Source of the DNA: Schizosaccharomyces osmophilus
Lineage: Eukaryota > Ascomycota > Schizosaccharomycetes > Schizosaccharomycetales > Schizosaccharomycetaceae
Direction: 5' to 3'
NCBI RefSeq assembly: GCF_027921745.1
Contig: NC_079238.1
Location: 1,922,001 to 1,986,000 of the forward strand
Length of the DNA: 64,000 bases
Shown here: positions 20,967-31,552 of the stretch, one piece after another
Layout of the letters: each line of letters begins with the position of its first letter
How positions within the stretch are numbered: the first letter of the stretch is position 1
The notes under the pieces: model-generated
Told to the model about the DNA's origin: nothing
The model's database searches: none
The model's input: the letters and a program-made list of their open reading frames with translations, nothing else
Program-made: the position numbers and the translations under genes

Positions 20967-22748
20967 AATGAAAAGTAAATGGAGTAGACGTAAGAATCGG
21001 TGAATATAGATAAAAAAAACAAAAATAAATAAACGAGTAAAATTACAGAGTGTTCAGTACCAATATACGACAATAGATGACAGTAGAAGAAGACCGAAAA
21101 TTCCAATTCAATAATTGAATTCCAAAATTGTAAAGTAAATAACAAACGTGCCAGTTAAGGAGGAAAGAAGAACGAATTAAACAAAGTCAAAGAAAATAAA
21201 TGAAAGGGGATGTCGATTAAACGGAAACTAATGTACTAGAATGTGACGAGGAACTAGAGTAGAGATGTTAGTAACTTTAAAATTTGAAATGTAAAGACAT
21301 GGGAATCATGGTTCTTGTACAAGAAGGGAGAGAAATCAAAAAAGGCTGTTTTCTTTAGATGCAATAATAATGGCAATAGCAAAAGAATAAAAGGAATTAA
21401 GAAAAAGTCAAGGTCAAAGTCAAAGGAAGGAAAAAAAGAACCTAAAGCACCGAAAAAATTTTCATTCAAAAATTGAAAGAAAAAAAAAAGTCAAAAGTGA
21501 TTACATATATGTGAATCAAAATTGCTAACAGAACACTCGTCGTAGCATTATGGCAGCTTCCCTTTTCTTCCTCTTCCTCTTCCTCTTCACTAGCAAAAGA
21601 CCACACAACAGCTCAACCTTCGTTGTCTCCCTTCATGACGAAACCCTGATCCAACAACATTCTTACCTCAAAGTAAAGCAGTGATACTTTATTATCAAGT
21701 CAAATTATATTTGGTTTAGGTCTGGGGTGGAGAGCCAAGTGTTCGTCATGAACTGATGAAATCGTTATTCAGATGTACTTAAGCGATGAGCACTATATAA
21801 AAATGATGAAAAAACTCGGTCAACGCTCAAAAACTGAAAGAATCAAAGACTCGTCAAATTTGTTCAGAAAAGTCGCTCATAAATACTTTCAATGGGCCTT
21901 CTTTCTTATTTTTCTCCCAAGTTCTTGAATGCGTGTATAGTAGATGGCAAGTTTTCTTTTCAAGGTTCTAGCAACTCGGATTCTGGAAAAGCAGTCTACG
22001 TCATGTGTTACTTCTGAAGGAGGCTCAAGCCAATGATAATATGTTGTTGTACTTTAGACCGATTCCATGAAGGTCTCGAAGGTAGCAAAGTAAACCTTCG
22101 TTAATCTTCGTTTACTAAATGTTAAACACGAAAAACGAGCCCTTACACGTTACAGTGACGAAAGAGAAAAGTAGCAGCAAGACAAAGACATAGGAGAGAG
22201 AAAGGCAAAAGTGTATGAAGACTGTGGGGGAGTGTAAACAAACGACTAAGAAAAGAAAAAGAAAAAGAGTAAGAGAAAGCGAAGATTTTGAAAGGAGGAA
22301 CTTTGGTAATAAAACAGCAAGCAATTGTATCGAGGCGTTGGGTTTTCAGAAACCTTTTCTTTCCTCCTTTTCCTCTAGGAAATAAATGAATTTGTTCTAT
22401 GAAGAAAATGTCTTTATGGGGTTTCCACGAATTTTCTTTATTAAAAGTTGTTTATTCTTATTTTATGTATTTTTTTACTCTATTTTCTTTTCACCTTTTT
22501 GTTGGTTTCTTTTACTTCTAGCCTTCTCATTTGTTTTTTGACAGCTTTTGTTTACCTTTTACTGCGACGCGCTCTAATACTTTGAATTTACCAGCCATTT
22601 TTTTGTGAGTTCGACAAAGGCTTCTTGCAAGTGTTGCTAATAAAAGAATATTTTTATTTTTATTTTATTTTTGTCTTTTTCCTTTCTTGTAGGCTGAAGG
22701 AGTATCGAAAATCAAAATCTCTTGCTAACAGATTTGGCATGGCATACA
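20967..22748. other. Long divergent region atf1 / fic1
   Basis: About 1.8 kb between divergent starts. It contains a CTTCCT repeat near 21562-21587, a TATATAAAA near 21795 that could serve the minus strand and would give atf1 a leader of several hundred nt, a CRE-like ACGTCATG near 21994, a forkhead-type GTAAACAAAC near 22214-22223, and T-rich sequence. Near 22604-22690 there is a plausible 5'-UTR intron for fic1 (GTGAGTT donor, GCTAAT, TTGTAG acceptor). No protein-coding gene recognised. Confidence 0.5.
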
Positions 22749-23689
22749 ATGTCAAATAAGCAACTAGGGACCCTTATTGTACGCGTTGCAAATGCGGTAA
22801 GTGTTGCTTTTTGGTGCGCTTTGCTTTGGTGTGCTTTAAATTGCTGAATTCTTCGTCTTGTTCTCTGGCTTTGCTAACCCCGACCATGTAGAAAAATTTG
22901 CCCAACAAGGCTCTTATCGGGAAACAAAACCCTTACTGTAGCTGTCGTGTTGGAGAAATTGTAAAGCGTACCCATACCGATAAACGGAGCGGGCAAGCTC
23001 CTTTTTGGAATGCGGTTTTGGAATTTCCCATTCGCAGCGAAAGTTACAACACCATGAAGGTGTACGTGTACCATCAAGGATTCCGGAAACACGCCCATCT
23101 AATCGGTGACACCGTACTTTCATTTCAAAAAGCTCTCAACCAAGGCGAGCAAAGCCAATGGTATGAATTAAAAAACGACTTTCAATTTGCTGGCGAAATC
23201 TCTATTCAATTCAAATTTCTCCCTTCTGACCCCGATTACTTCAAATTCGCCAATCCTTCCACTTCTACGACTTCTCTTCCTTTCCCCCAATTTAGTGTTG
23301 CTACGTTGGCCTCTTTACCGACTTCTGCCTCTGATCCGTCCATTTCCACTAAAAAGACGAAAAAGACGCGCCATCCTCTTCCCACTCCCCCAATCGGTCC
23401 CTCTCAGGACTATAACGATTTCCTTGACGATGCATCGTCCTTTTCCCACCAAGCAAACGAATTGCCTTCTTTCCCATCTCCCTCCATGGTTGACGAATAT
23501 TATTACGAGAATGACTATCCGGAATCCGTCGACGAATTTCCAATAGACGAGCCTTCGATATATTCTCATTCCACTCTTCCACCCGTTCCCATAATCCAAG
23601 AGGATCCCGACAATTATCACCCTCTGCCTCCAGTTCCTCCTCCTCACACATCGCATCGGGACTCGTTTCCCTCATCTTATTATCGCTAA
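22749..23689 (+). CDS. fic1: C2-domain cytokinesis protein Fic1 (Inn1-like), 2 exons
   Basis: Exons 22749-22796 and 22892-23689 with a 95-nt intron (GTAAGT donor, GCTAAC branch near 22873, GTAG acceptor). The 281-residue protein starts MSNKQLGTLIVRVANAKNLPNK in two exons, the first strands of a C2 domain that runs to about residue 125; the splice sits inside the first strand pair. The remainder is Pro/Ser/Tyr-rich with PxxP stretches (HPLPTPPIGPS, HPLPPVPPPHTS) suited to SH3 partners. In S. pombe Fic1 binds the SH3 domains of Cdc15 and Imp2 at the contractile ring and aids septum formation. A short ATG frame at 22739-22759 overlaps the start out of frame; whether it is transcribed is unknown. 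Confidence 0.88.
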
Positions 23690-24217
23690 AATATTATGGT
23701 GTCTTGCATGTCCTATTCCCTTGACTACTATTTATCCATTCTACCCATTCTTGCTCTCTTTCAATTTCGTTTGTTTTTGGGTTGTTCTCTTTCATTTCAA
23801 ATACCTTCCTCTCATTCTACACTCTACAATAGATTTCCCTTTCTTCTTATACAAAGCTTTTCGTTTTTGACTGCATTCTCCTTTCATCCTCTCTGCATAG
23901 ACATTTATCATGCATGCCGCTTTTTTTTGCTACAAATAAAACAGCTGTTGTTTTCTACTTGAACATTCATATTGGCAAAAACGATATTGTCGCTCCTTAT
24001 ATATTCAAACTTTTAAACTTTCATTACTTGCACGTTTACTCCTTCAACAGCAATTTCCGAAAAAGGGACATAAATATTTTCATCATTAAACAAAGGAACA
24101 AAAAACATAAGCTTCTTTAATATTTTCTCTCTTTTTTTTTTCCTTTCGTTAAAAAGACAGTGATTATGATTTCCAATAACCACGCAAATCTAACAAGAAG
24201 GACTTTTCCCCTATCGG
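23690..24217. other. Convergent intergenic region fic1 / mbf1
   Basis: About 530 bp, pyrimidine-rich on the plus strand. Two open frames (23696-23962, 23914-24120) are low-complexity Leu/Phe/Ser translations and are judged spurious. Confidence 0.5.
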
Positions 24218-24664
24218 TTACTTCTTTTTAGGGCCACCCAAAGGCGCACCGATGTTTTGACCACGCAACTTCACACCCAAAGCACGCTCCATCTTGGTCA
24301 AAACTTGTTGGGTAGGTACACCACGACTACCTTCATAGTCGTTGACGACCTGAGGCTTTTCGTTGATTCTTTGGGCCAAATCCTTTTGTGCCCATTTCTT
24401 GTCTTGGCGTGCCTTTTGAATCGCTTGAGCAACAGAACGGTTGGTGGTCGATGGAGGCTTGACCTCGTTTTCACGGTCTATCTTGGTTAAGTGCTGTCCA
24501 GCAGGATCTTGAGAGCGATTGCCAGTGGCATACTTCTTTTCAGTGCCAACAACGGCTCCAGCACGACGAGCGCTGTTGAGTTGAGATTGTGTCTTGGCAA
24601 CATGAGTGCGTGCTCCAGGTCCAGTACGGCTTCCAATGGTTGTAACGTTATCCCAGTCAGACAT
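24218..24664 (-). CDS. mbf1: Multiprotein bridging factor Mbf1
   Basis: A 148-residue intronless protein. It has the MBF1 N-terminal domain (WDNVTTIGSRTG to about residue 65) and a Cro/XRE helix-turn-helix at about 75-130 (AIQKARQDKKWAQKDLAQ, INEKPQVVNDYE), ending in a basic GGPKKK tail. Mbf1 is a conserved co-activator bridging TBP and bZIP factors such as Gcn4, and it also binds ribosomes and limits frameshifting at collided ribosomes. High codon bias suggests strong expression. It is convergent with fic1 and divergent from the Iml2-like gene, with a perfect CRE in the shared upstream region. Confidence 0.97.
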   Translation of the reverse strand: MSDWDNVTTIGSRTGPGARTHVAKTQSQLNSARRAGAVVGTEKKYATGNRSQDPAGQHLTKIDRENEVKPPSTTNRSVAQAIQKARQDKKWAQKDLAQRINEKPQVVNDYEGSRGVPTQQVLTKMERALGVKLRGQNIGAPLGGPKKK

Positions 24665-24945
24665 ATTTCTAATTGACCTATTTGTGAGTTTGAGTTGGTA
24701 AATGTGAACTCCCTGTGTGATTCACATATATATATGTTGCCGCTAAAACGTAAGAAAGTGCTAGAAGCTTTCGATAGGGAATTTTGCAATCTTTTGTTAA
24801 ACTGTTTAGCGAGTAAACTTTTTTGATGCGGAATATACCCACAACGAGTATAAACACGACCTTGAAATCCATGAAATTCGGCAGTGCTTTTCCATTTCAC
24901 TAAATGAATTTTTCTTCCTATGCAATGACTTCCATGATTGTATAT

Positions 24946-24953
24946 TGACGTCA
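24946..24953. promoter_or_regulatory. CRE (TGACGTCA), Atf1/Pcr1-type site
   Basis: A perfect 8-bp CRE palindrome, extended to TTGACGTCAA, about 280 bp before mbf1 and 780 bp before the Iml2-like gene. It is the optimal binding sequence of ATF/CREB factors such as Atf1, encoded 4 kb away. Function is inferred. Confidence 0.55.
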
Positions 24954-25584
24954 AGCAGGTTTGCTTATTCACAAACACCTTACTCTGGTATGAGAAGGGC
25001 TGATTTGAAACGTATCAAAAACAACAATCTACACGAAGCTTGAGGTTTTTTGTATCATTTTAGTGCTTGGAATTGCTACCAAATTACCGGGAACCATTAC
25101 GGAACACCGAATTGCCGTTGTCTTACGCTTTTTACCATTCTTGTGGATTCTTCTTTTCTTGCGTGAAAGCGTGAAAAAGCCTCTTTGGTTTCATAGTAAC
25201 AATTTGTTGATTATTCCTTGAAATCCATTTCTAGGAGTTTCTGATCATTACTAGCCGAGGTTTCGTTGAATTGTTCGAAACGTGCTTTCTTTGCTCTTTG
25301 CCGTTTCTTCCTTTATCTGAATTGGCAAACTTTTGAATCCACCTTTGATTGCAAGAAATCCTGGTCTGCTTCTCCTTCCGTTCACGGTAAACATCCCATT
25401 CAATTTTTCCTTACCCACCTAAGCTGCGCTAAGCCAAATTGATTTGAAAGTCTTCGCCTTCCCACTTGTGCAGTTGCTTTTCAAACGTCGACGTTTGGTG
25501 TTCGTTCTTTAAAACCAGCTCAGTCACAATTTCAGGGAATCTTGTATTCTTACGGGTTGATATCTATTTCCTGAAGGGGTTTCC

Positions 25585-25608
25585 CTGTTGCTGTTGCTGT
25601 TGCTGTTG
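25585..25608 (+). repeat. CTGTTG microsatellite
   Basis: Four CTGTTG units upstream of the Iml2-like gene, non-coding. Confidence 0.7.
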
Positions 25609-25733
25609 AGTTGATACTTTTATTTTTATTTTTTGAAAAACAAACGCTTTTCATTTCGTTTTCTCCCTCCATTCTTATTCCTGCTTCGCTTAAAGAGTAG
25701 TTTACTTTTCCTTCTCTACCAAAAGCTGAAAAT

Positions 25734-27425
25734 ATGTACAATTCCTACCAAGAAGAAAGGTTACCGGCTCTTTTGTCCGTCATCCGTGGTTTAAATCATA
25801 TCTTGGATGACAAAATGGATGAAGCTGTCAAAATTTTCAATAATGGTAATACCTCCTTTCATCTAAGCGGCCAGGCTGTTGTCTCTTTTATTCAAGCTGT
25901 TTTAACCTTTGAGCCTTCTCGGTTTGGGGAATCTCAAAATAAAATCGATATAGCCATTAAAGCTCTTACAGAAGACAAGGATTATGCTTCCAAAAACAAC
26001 CTTTATCTCTGTACATTTGATCCTGGAATCGAGTATCGTGTATCCATTGGTCTCATGCTCTTGTTGTCCGCCCTTATAGGGTTTTGCTCAGAGTCCATCG
26101 TAACAAGTGTAAAGTCAGTATACAAGCTTCGTAAAGCCCATGGTATATTTAACAAAATAAACAAGCGTCATTTTGAGTCCTTTACTAAGGCTTTTCAAAG
26201 CACAGATGACAAGGATATCGATACGGTGAATGAGTATGTACAGACGGGAACTCTTTTGTGTACGGGATTGTTTACACTTTTGATTTCTTTGCTTCCTCCA
26301 AAGATGATTACCATTTTGAGCTTGCTAGGTTACAAGGGAGACCGGGACATGGCTCTTAATTATATGTGGATGCCCGCACTCCAGAGACCTTCTGGATTCT
26401 TTGCCGCAGTAGCATTTGCAGCACTCATTCAATATTACAGTGGTGCTGTGCAATTGTGCAGTATTTATAGAGTTACACCGACCGAGCCTGATGGATGGCC
26501 CGTTCACCGTTGCTTTGATATTCTCTCCAAAATTAGAGAAACTCACCCTGAGGGCCCAATGTGGCCTTTGCATGAAGCAAAGTTGCTTTCCATGGTTAAG
26601 AAACAAACTGAAGCCATTCATGTTTTGAATGACCTTATGTCAAAGCCGCCGCCTAAACTTATGCAATTAGAAGTTTTAATTGTATTTGAGCACGCTCTGG
26701 ATTGTGCATTTTCTCATCGTTATAACGATGGTGCACGGAGTTTTATGAAATTATCTAGCTTAAATGATTCTAGTGCAGGGTTATACTCATACTTTGCTGC
26801 CGCATGCTTTTTGCAAGATGTGCAAGCCAATGCTAATGTCGAGGCTTTAGTGAGCGCATCTCAGCTACTTGAACCATTGGGTAAGCTTTTAACTGATAAG
26901 ACTGCTCCTTTGGATATTTATATACGACGAAAAGTGAAGAAACTCTCCGAACGAAGAGCTAGTGTTGGCAATGAAGGTGGATTGGCAGAATATGTCGGCT
27001 TTTCTCCTTTGTATGAACTCATTTACGTTTGGAACGGGTTTCGACGGATGAATGTGGAAGAACTGTCTCATTTTGATGTGGAACGAGTCCAGCCTTGGCA
27101 AGATGAAGGTGATGATGTTTGCCAAGCATTAGTTAAAGCTACTTTATGGAGAAATTTAGGAAAACTGAATGAAAGCAAGGTCCTTCTTCAAAAACTGTGT
27201 CAAGTTACAAAACCCACTGAAAGTTGGGCTATCGCTTTTGCTCACTATGAAATGGCAGTCGTCCTTTTCGAAATTGACTGTCTATCTAAAAACTCTTTGA
27301 AGGAATGTGATAATTTTTTGAAAGCTGCTCGTGATTTTGGAGGTGACAATGAATTTGAAAGTCGGCTAACTATTCGGGTTCAACTAGCAAGACATGTTGT
27401 ACGACAATGCCTTCAAGAAGCCTAA
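25734..27425 (+). CDS. iml2: Iml2/TTC39-family TPR-like protein
   Basis: An intronless 563-residue protein, predicted almost all helical. It matches the fungal Iml2 / animal TTC39 family (DUF3808): N-terminal helices LLSVIRGLNHILDDKMDEAVKIF, a conserved central region with the hydrophobic turn GIEYRVSIGLMLLLSALIGFCSESI near residue 105 and LISLLPPKMITILSLLGYKGDRD near 185, and TPR-like repeats in the C-terminal half (ALVKATLWRNLGKLNESKVLLQ near 460). Budding yeast Iml2 associates with mitochondria and lipid droplets and is needed for clearance of protein inclusions; the biochemical role is unknown. It is divergent from mbf1 and converges on nsa1, the order I recall from S. pombe. Confidence 0.83.
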   Translation: MYNSYQEERLPALLSVIRGLNHILDDKMDEAVKIFNNGNTSFHLSGQAVVSFIQAVLTFEPSRFGESQNKIDIAIKALTEDKDYASKNNLYLCTFDPGIEYRVSIGLMLLLSALIGFCSESIVTSVKSVYKLRKAHGIFNKINKRHFESFTKAFQSTDDKDIDTVNEYVQTGTLLCTGLFTLLISLLPPKMITILSLLGYKGDRDMALNYMWMPALQRPSGFFAAVAFAALIQYYSGAVQLCSIYRVTPTEPDGWPVHRCFDILSKIRETHPEGPMWPLHEAKLLSMVKKQTEAIHVLNDLMSKPPPKLMQLEVLIVFEHALDCAFSHRYNDGARSFMKLSSLNDSSAGLYSYFAAACFLQDVQANANVEALVSASQLLEPLGKLLTDKTAPLDIYIRRKVKKLSERRASVGNEGGLAEYVGFSPLYELIYVWNGFRRMNVEELSHFDVERVQPWQDEGDDVCQALVKATLWRNLGKLNESKVLLQKLCQVTKPTESWAIAFAHYEMAVVLFEIDCLSKNSLKECDNFLKAARDFGGDNEFESRLTIRVQLARHVVRQCLQEA

Positions 27426-27651
27426 TAATGAGGTTTGAATGTTTTCATGAGGTTAATTTATTGAAAAAGAAAAAAAAAGGTACCAGTTTTTTTGTTGTAT
27501 AGACTACCAGTTAGTAAATTTTACAAGTTTAAATAACATAAGAGTAGTAAAGCGGAAGCTTTTATGTATGCGTAGATATGAATAACAAAATTTTACTTTC
27601 CAAAAACCATAATATATTTTATTAAATCCGTTTCCTTCCAAAAACCCAATT

Positions 27652-29060
27652 TCACGATCTCTTTTGTTTTTTTGTCTTTCTGCCATCCTTTTTCTCTTCC
27701 TTGTCGTCCAACTGCTCCATATTGCGCCATATTTCTTCTTCTTCTTCTTCTTTCGCAGCGCGATTCTCTTCTTCCTTGATGACTTCTTCATCACGGTCGT
27801 TGAGAAGCAAAATGCTAGTAGGCATTACTTTAACGTACGCGTTAGCCAAATGATTTCGATGGACATCATAAACTCGAAGATGTCTGTCGAGACCAACGAT
27901 AGCGACGAGATCGCCAAGGTTATGAATGCAAGACGCAGAGCCTTTAACACCTTGAAAACGCCCCACAATTTTCTTATTTATTGGGTCGAACACAATGACT
28001 TGGGCGCGCTTATCAGAAAAATACAACATATTTACAGAAGGCAAAATACCAACACGGTTGAGTTCAGATGTAGAGATATCGGTACTATAGATCGGTCGTC
28101 GCGCCTGCTTAGTATAATAAAATCTCAACTTTTAGATAGTTAGTAAAAAGTTTCAGAAAGCTTCAATGAAAATATACCTGTCCGTAATGAGTGATAGTAG
28201 CAAAATGAAAAGCTGGTGCTGAATCGTCTTCACTTTTGCCATCAATGGCGTTGAAGAGTTCTTCCGTAAAAACAATACCTGTAACCCAAACACGAACCCG
28301 AAGATCTAAAGCATTGTTTTTTACATTCTTTCCTTGGAAAAGACGAACAATCTTGCTTTGATCCCATAACGTCGACAAGTCAATCGAGGAAGAGCAGCTA
28401 GGGTTGCACGAATATATAGAAACATCGTTTTCCTCTCCACCAATAGCAAGGACACCAGCAATTCGTGGATGCAAGGTAGCACAGGACAACGGTGAAGAAA
28501 CTTGGATCTTTTGTACTTCACCTAATTCCGGATTTCGGAACACGATTGTTCCACTACTCAAAGCGACCATAAGCCATCCATGAGCATATTGGAAGGAAAC
28601 AATAGATGCATTCTCTACAAGTTTTTCATCCAATTGCCATAGACTGACTAAGACTGGGGGCTCTTTTCTTAAATCCCAGCACTCAATAGCAGCATTTTTA
28701 CGAACGACGTAGACATACTATTTTGGTTAATATAGCTCCTGGAAATAATAAAGGAAATTTCTCAAAAGGACAAAATTATACATATTATGCTTTCCATAGC
28801 ACAATTTGTTTGATCCCTGAAAAATTACCAAAACAAAAGGTATGCAATACATTTTCGTTCTCACAGAAAAATAAAATTGCGTTCTGTTTATCTAGCTTTC
28901 CAAAGCGTTGAATCTTAGGAGCTTCAGAATCTGGATTTGAAGCGTCAATTCCCTTTTTTAATTCAATTACTAAAAATCATCAGTATCAGCTAAAAATCCA
29001 TAAAAAAGGAATCAAGTTACATTTTAATTGTCCTAATTCATCTCCACAAAGCAATTTCAT
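27652..29060 (-). CDS. nsa1: Nsa1/WDR74 ribosome-biogenesis WD protein, 4 exons
   Basis: Exons (minus) 29021-29060, 28851-28969, 28178-28717 and 27652-28128; introns of 51, 133 and 49 nt. The spliced protein is 391 residues and begins MKLLCGDELGQLK, the WDR74/Nsa1 start. Reading across the exons gives ENENYVYVVRKNAAIECWDL and ITHYGQLRFYYTKQARRP, both at the places where Nsa1 beta-propeller blades have matching sequence, so all three junctions are supported. A seven-bladed WD propeller is followed by an acidic then Lys-rich tail with nuclear signals (KKEEKKDGRK-like). Nsa1 joins Rix7, Rpf1 and others on pre-60S particles in the nucleolus and nucleoplasm. The 133-nt second intron is the least certain feature, with an imperfect branch site. 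Confidence 0.88.
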
Positions 29061-29881
29061 GGTAATTTCCCCTTGTTAAACCAATTTCTCGAAAGAGGAA
29101 GATGTGTGCTGTGGGATTGCAGAACAACAAACCTCTTTTGCATAGATCACTGTGTCAGAAGGTCCAAAACTATGGAGAAAATGGAAATCAATAGCATTAA
29201 ATAGATAAATAAGATTGTAGTGATTTGGAATTGGTTATAGTTACGCTGGAGAATAAGCGTATTTAAAAAACTTTGCGCTTCAGCCTGTATATATCCGCAT
29301 AGAAAGTACCTTTCTCTCCGAAAAGAAAGAAAAATTTAAACAGAATGCTTTCAATAATTTGCTGCAGGCACCTGCGAAATCGATTTCACTAGTCAAGCAG
29401 GTTGAATGACATTGATGCTTCGATTATGCATCAGAAGGAGAATTCTACGACATATCCTTCTTTGCTCATGCAATTTGACTTTCTAAGCGAAAAGAGAACG
29501 CGATTCCGACTTGTGCCAAAGGAAAACTGTCGAAACCTGTTCGTTGAAAACCATACTACCAAATCCGCATTGAAACACTTTTATTTGCTCTAAGTAAAAC
29601 CAAGTTCACTGTTAATGATAGTTGTAAACATAGCAGTGAAAGTCCAATCCTTAAAGAGAACGTATAGCGAAACCAATTGGAGATTGCATATCATTGTTGC
29701 TGAAGCTTGTGAGAAATTATAGTCAAAACATCGAAAATTAAAAGATTGATTTAAAATAATTTAACACTTCAAGAAATACTGGAGCTCTCAAGTTTATGCC
29801 GGATTTCAGTCCTGTTCCAAAGATTTGTCCTTCACACGCAACTTGAAAACAACAAGTATTCTCGCGTTTTGATATCCCAAA
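29061..29881. other. Divergent intergenic region nsa1 / rfc5
   Basis: About 820 bp between divergent genes. It contains one small open frame (29426-29593) described separately. No RNA gene recognised. Confidence 0.5.
29426..29593 (+). CDS. Small hypothetical ORF, uncertain
   Basis: A 55-residue frame from an ATG at 29426, with the frame open a little further upstream. The composition is protein-like rather than low-complexity (it contains FDFLSEKRTRFRLVPKENC), but there is no recognisable family, no clear splice partner and no support beyond the open frame. It lies 289 bp before rfc5 and could be part of a leader or a chance frame. Confidence 0.2.
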   Translation: MHQKENSTTYPSLLMQFDFLSEKRTRFRLVPKENCRNLFVENHTTKSALKHFYLL

Positions 29882-31054
29882 ATGCTTTGGTTAGACCAGT
29901 ATCGCCCAAAAACGCTCTCATCTTTAGATTACCATAAACAATTATCCGAGCGGTTGATTTCTCTGGCAGCTACAAATGAATTCCCACATTTATTAATTTA
30001 CGGACCAAGCGGTGCAGGAAAAAAGACAAGGACAGTTGCTATTCTACGTGAATTATACGGCGCTGGTGCCGAAAAGGTGAGTTTCCCTTGACTTGTAGCA
30101 AAATCCGATATTGTGCTAATGCTTCAAATTAGTTAAAAATTGATCAGCGGACGTTTCTAACTCCAAGTAATCGTAAAATCCAAATAAATATTGTTTCAAG
30201 TTTGCATCACATAGAGATCACGCCTAGTGATGTTGGAAACTATGATCGAGTTGTCATGCAGGAGTTGTTGAAGGACATTGCCCAATCTGCGCAGGTTGAT
30301 GTACAGGCTAAAAAGAGATTTAAAGGTAATGATTTATTTTACAGAAGCTTTTATATGGGTAAGCTAACGCAAGACAGTGGTGATCATCAATGTAGCCGAT
30401 GAATTGACAAGAGATGCGCAAGCAGCTCTTCGTCGGACTATGGAAAAATACTCGAATAATATTCGGCTTATTCTTGTTGCTAACTCAACTTCTAAAATCA
30501 TTGAGCCCATTCGCTCTCGTACATTAATGGTCCGTGTTGCTGCACCTTCCGAATCGGACATTATGAAAGTCATGTCCCAAATTCTCGCTACCCAAGAATT
30601 AGAAGCACCGGCTTCTCTTCTCGAAAAGATAGCTAATAACTGCAGTCGCAATCTAAGAAAAGCTATTTTACTGTTAGAAACCATTCATGCAAAGTCACCT
30701 CATAATCGTCAGTTAACAGACAATGGATCTCAATTACCATTGCCGGATTGGCAAACGTTTATAATCCAAATGGGGACTTCCATGCTTCAAGAACAATCGC
30801 CCGCTCGAATCTTGGTAGTACGTTCCATGTTATATGATCTTCTCTCTCATTGTATTCCGCCAAGCATCATTTTCAAAGAACTCCTCGGTTTCTTTTTACT
30901 GAAAGTGGATGCTAAAATGCACCCGCTTCTCATCCAGTCAGTTGCGAACTATGAGCATCGGGCTCGAATGGGTAATAAATCCATCTTTCATTTGGAGGCG
31001 TTCATTGCATATTTTATGAAAACCTATACCATGTACGTGTTGAAGTTGTTGTAA
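29882..31054 (+). CDS. rfc5: Replication factor C subunit Rfc5, 3 exons
   Basis: Exons 29882-30076, 30133-30325 and 30378-31054; introns of 56 and 52 nt with GCTAAT and GCTAAC branch sites. The 354-residue AAA+ clamp-loader subunit starts [12 protein letters not shown]; the RFC box II (DQYRPK), Walker [10 protein letters not shown] (41-49), the DEAD-box-like [11 protein letters not shown] created by the second splice, and the sensor/SRC motif near [12 protein letters not shown] are visible. The Walker A and B residues are variant, as in Rfc5/RFC3-type subunits. It works in RFC complexes that load PCNA and, with Rad17, the 9-1-1 clamp. The gene lies between nsa1 and yhm2 as I recall for S. pombe. 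Confidence 0.96.
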
Positions 31055-31552
31055 GAAAGATAGAACGATTACTAATTTACAACAGGCTGCTTTTGGGAAT
31101 GGAGCTTCCTTCTCTATAGAGAGTTCCCTTTTTGCTATAGAAATATCTTACAGAAAACATCAATGTCAATTATTCTTTATGCTCAAAATACAAGAGGTGG
31201 TTTTTTGCTTCTACAAATTTAGTATCAAAAGATTAATGCATTTTCATCATATATATATAAAAAAAAGAAAAACATCATCTAATTTTTATACTTTTTTTCT
31301 GTTTTGTAAAAGCTATCTAAATGACAGAGCCTGCGATGGAACAAAACAGAACCAAGGTGAATCATAACATACTGAAGGGATATGAAAGGAAATCAAGTTG
31401 AAAGAGAATACCGAAATTGAATTGTTCAATTGAATATCCATAAGGAGCAATTACTTGATAAGAGGTGGATAAAAGATAGTTTGGGTATGAAGGCGGCAAT
31501 ATACCCAATGAGGGAATGAAAAAGGCCGCAACAACGAGTATCAAGGAAACGA
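31055..31552. other. Convergent intergenic region rfc5 / yhm2
   Basis: About 500 bp of AT-rich 3' flank with a short TA run near 31250-31260. Nothing recognised. Confidence 0.55.

Larger units (their letters stand above)
24665..25733. other. Divergent promoter region mbf1 / Iml2-like
   Basis: About 1.07 kb. It holds a perfect CRE (24946-24953) and a short CTGTTG repeat at about 25585-25608. A minus-strand frame extending to 24978 overlaps mbf1 in another frame and shows no family resemblance. Nothing else recognised. Confidence 0.55.

Noticed and set aside
24679-24978. Minus-strand frame upstream of and overlapping mbf1 in another frame
   Set aside because: Balanced composition made it worth a look, but part of it is mbf1 in the wrong frame and no family was recognised.
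27664-28143. 159-aa plus-strand frame opposite nsa1
   Set aside because: It is antisense to the last nsa1 exon, which is well supported by the propeller sequence.
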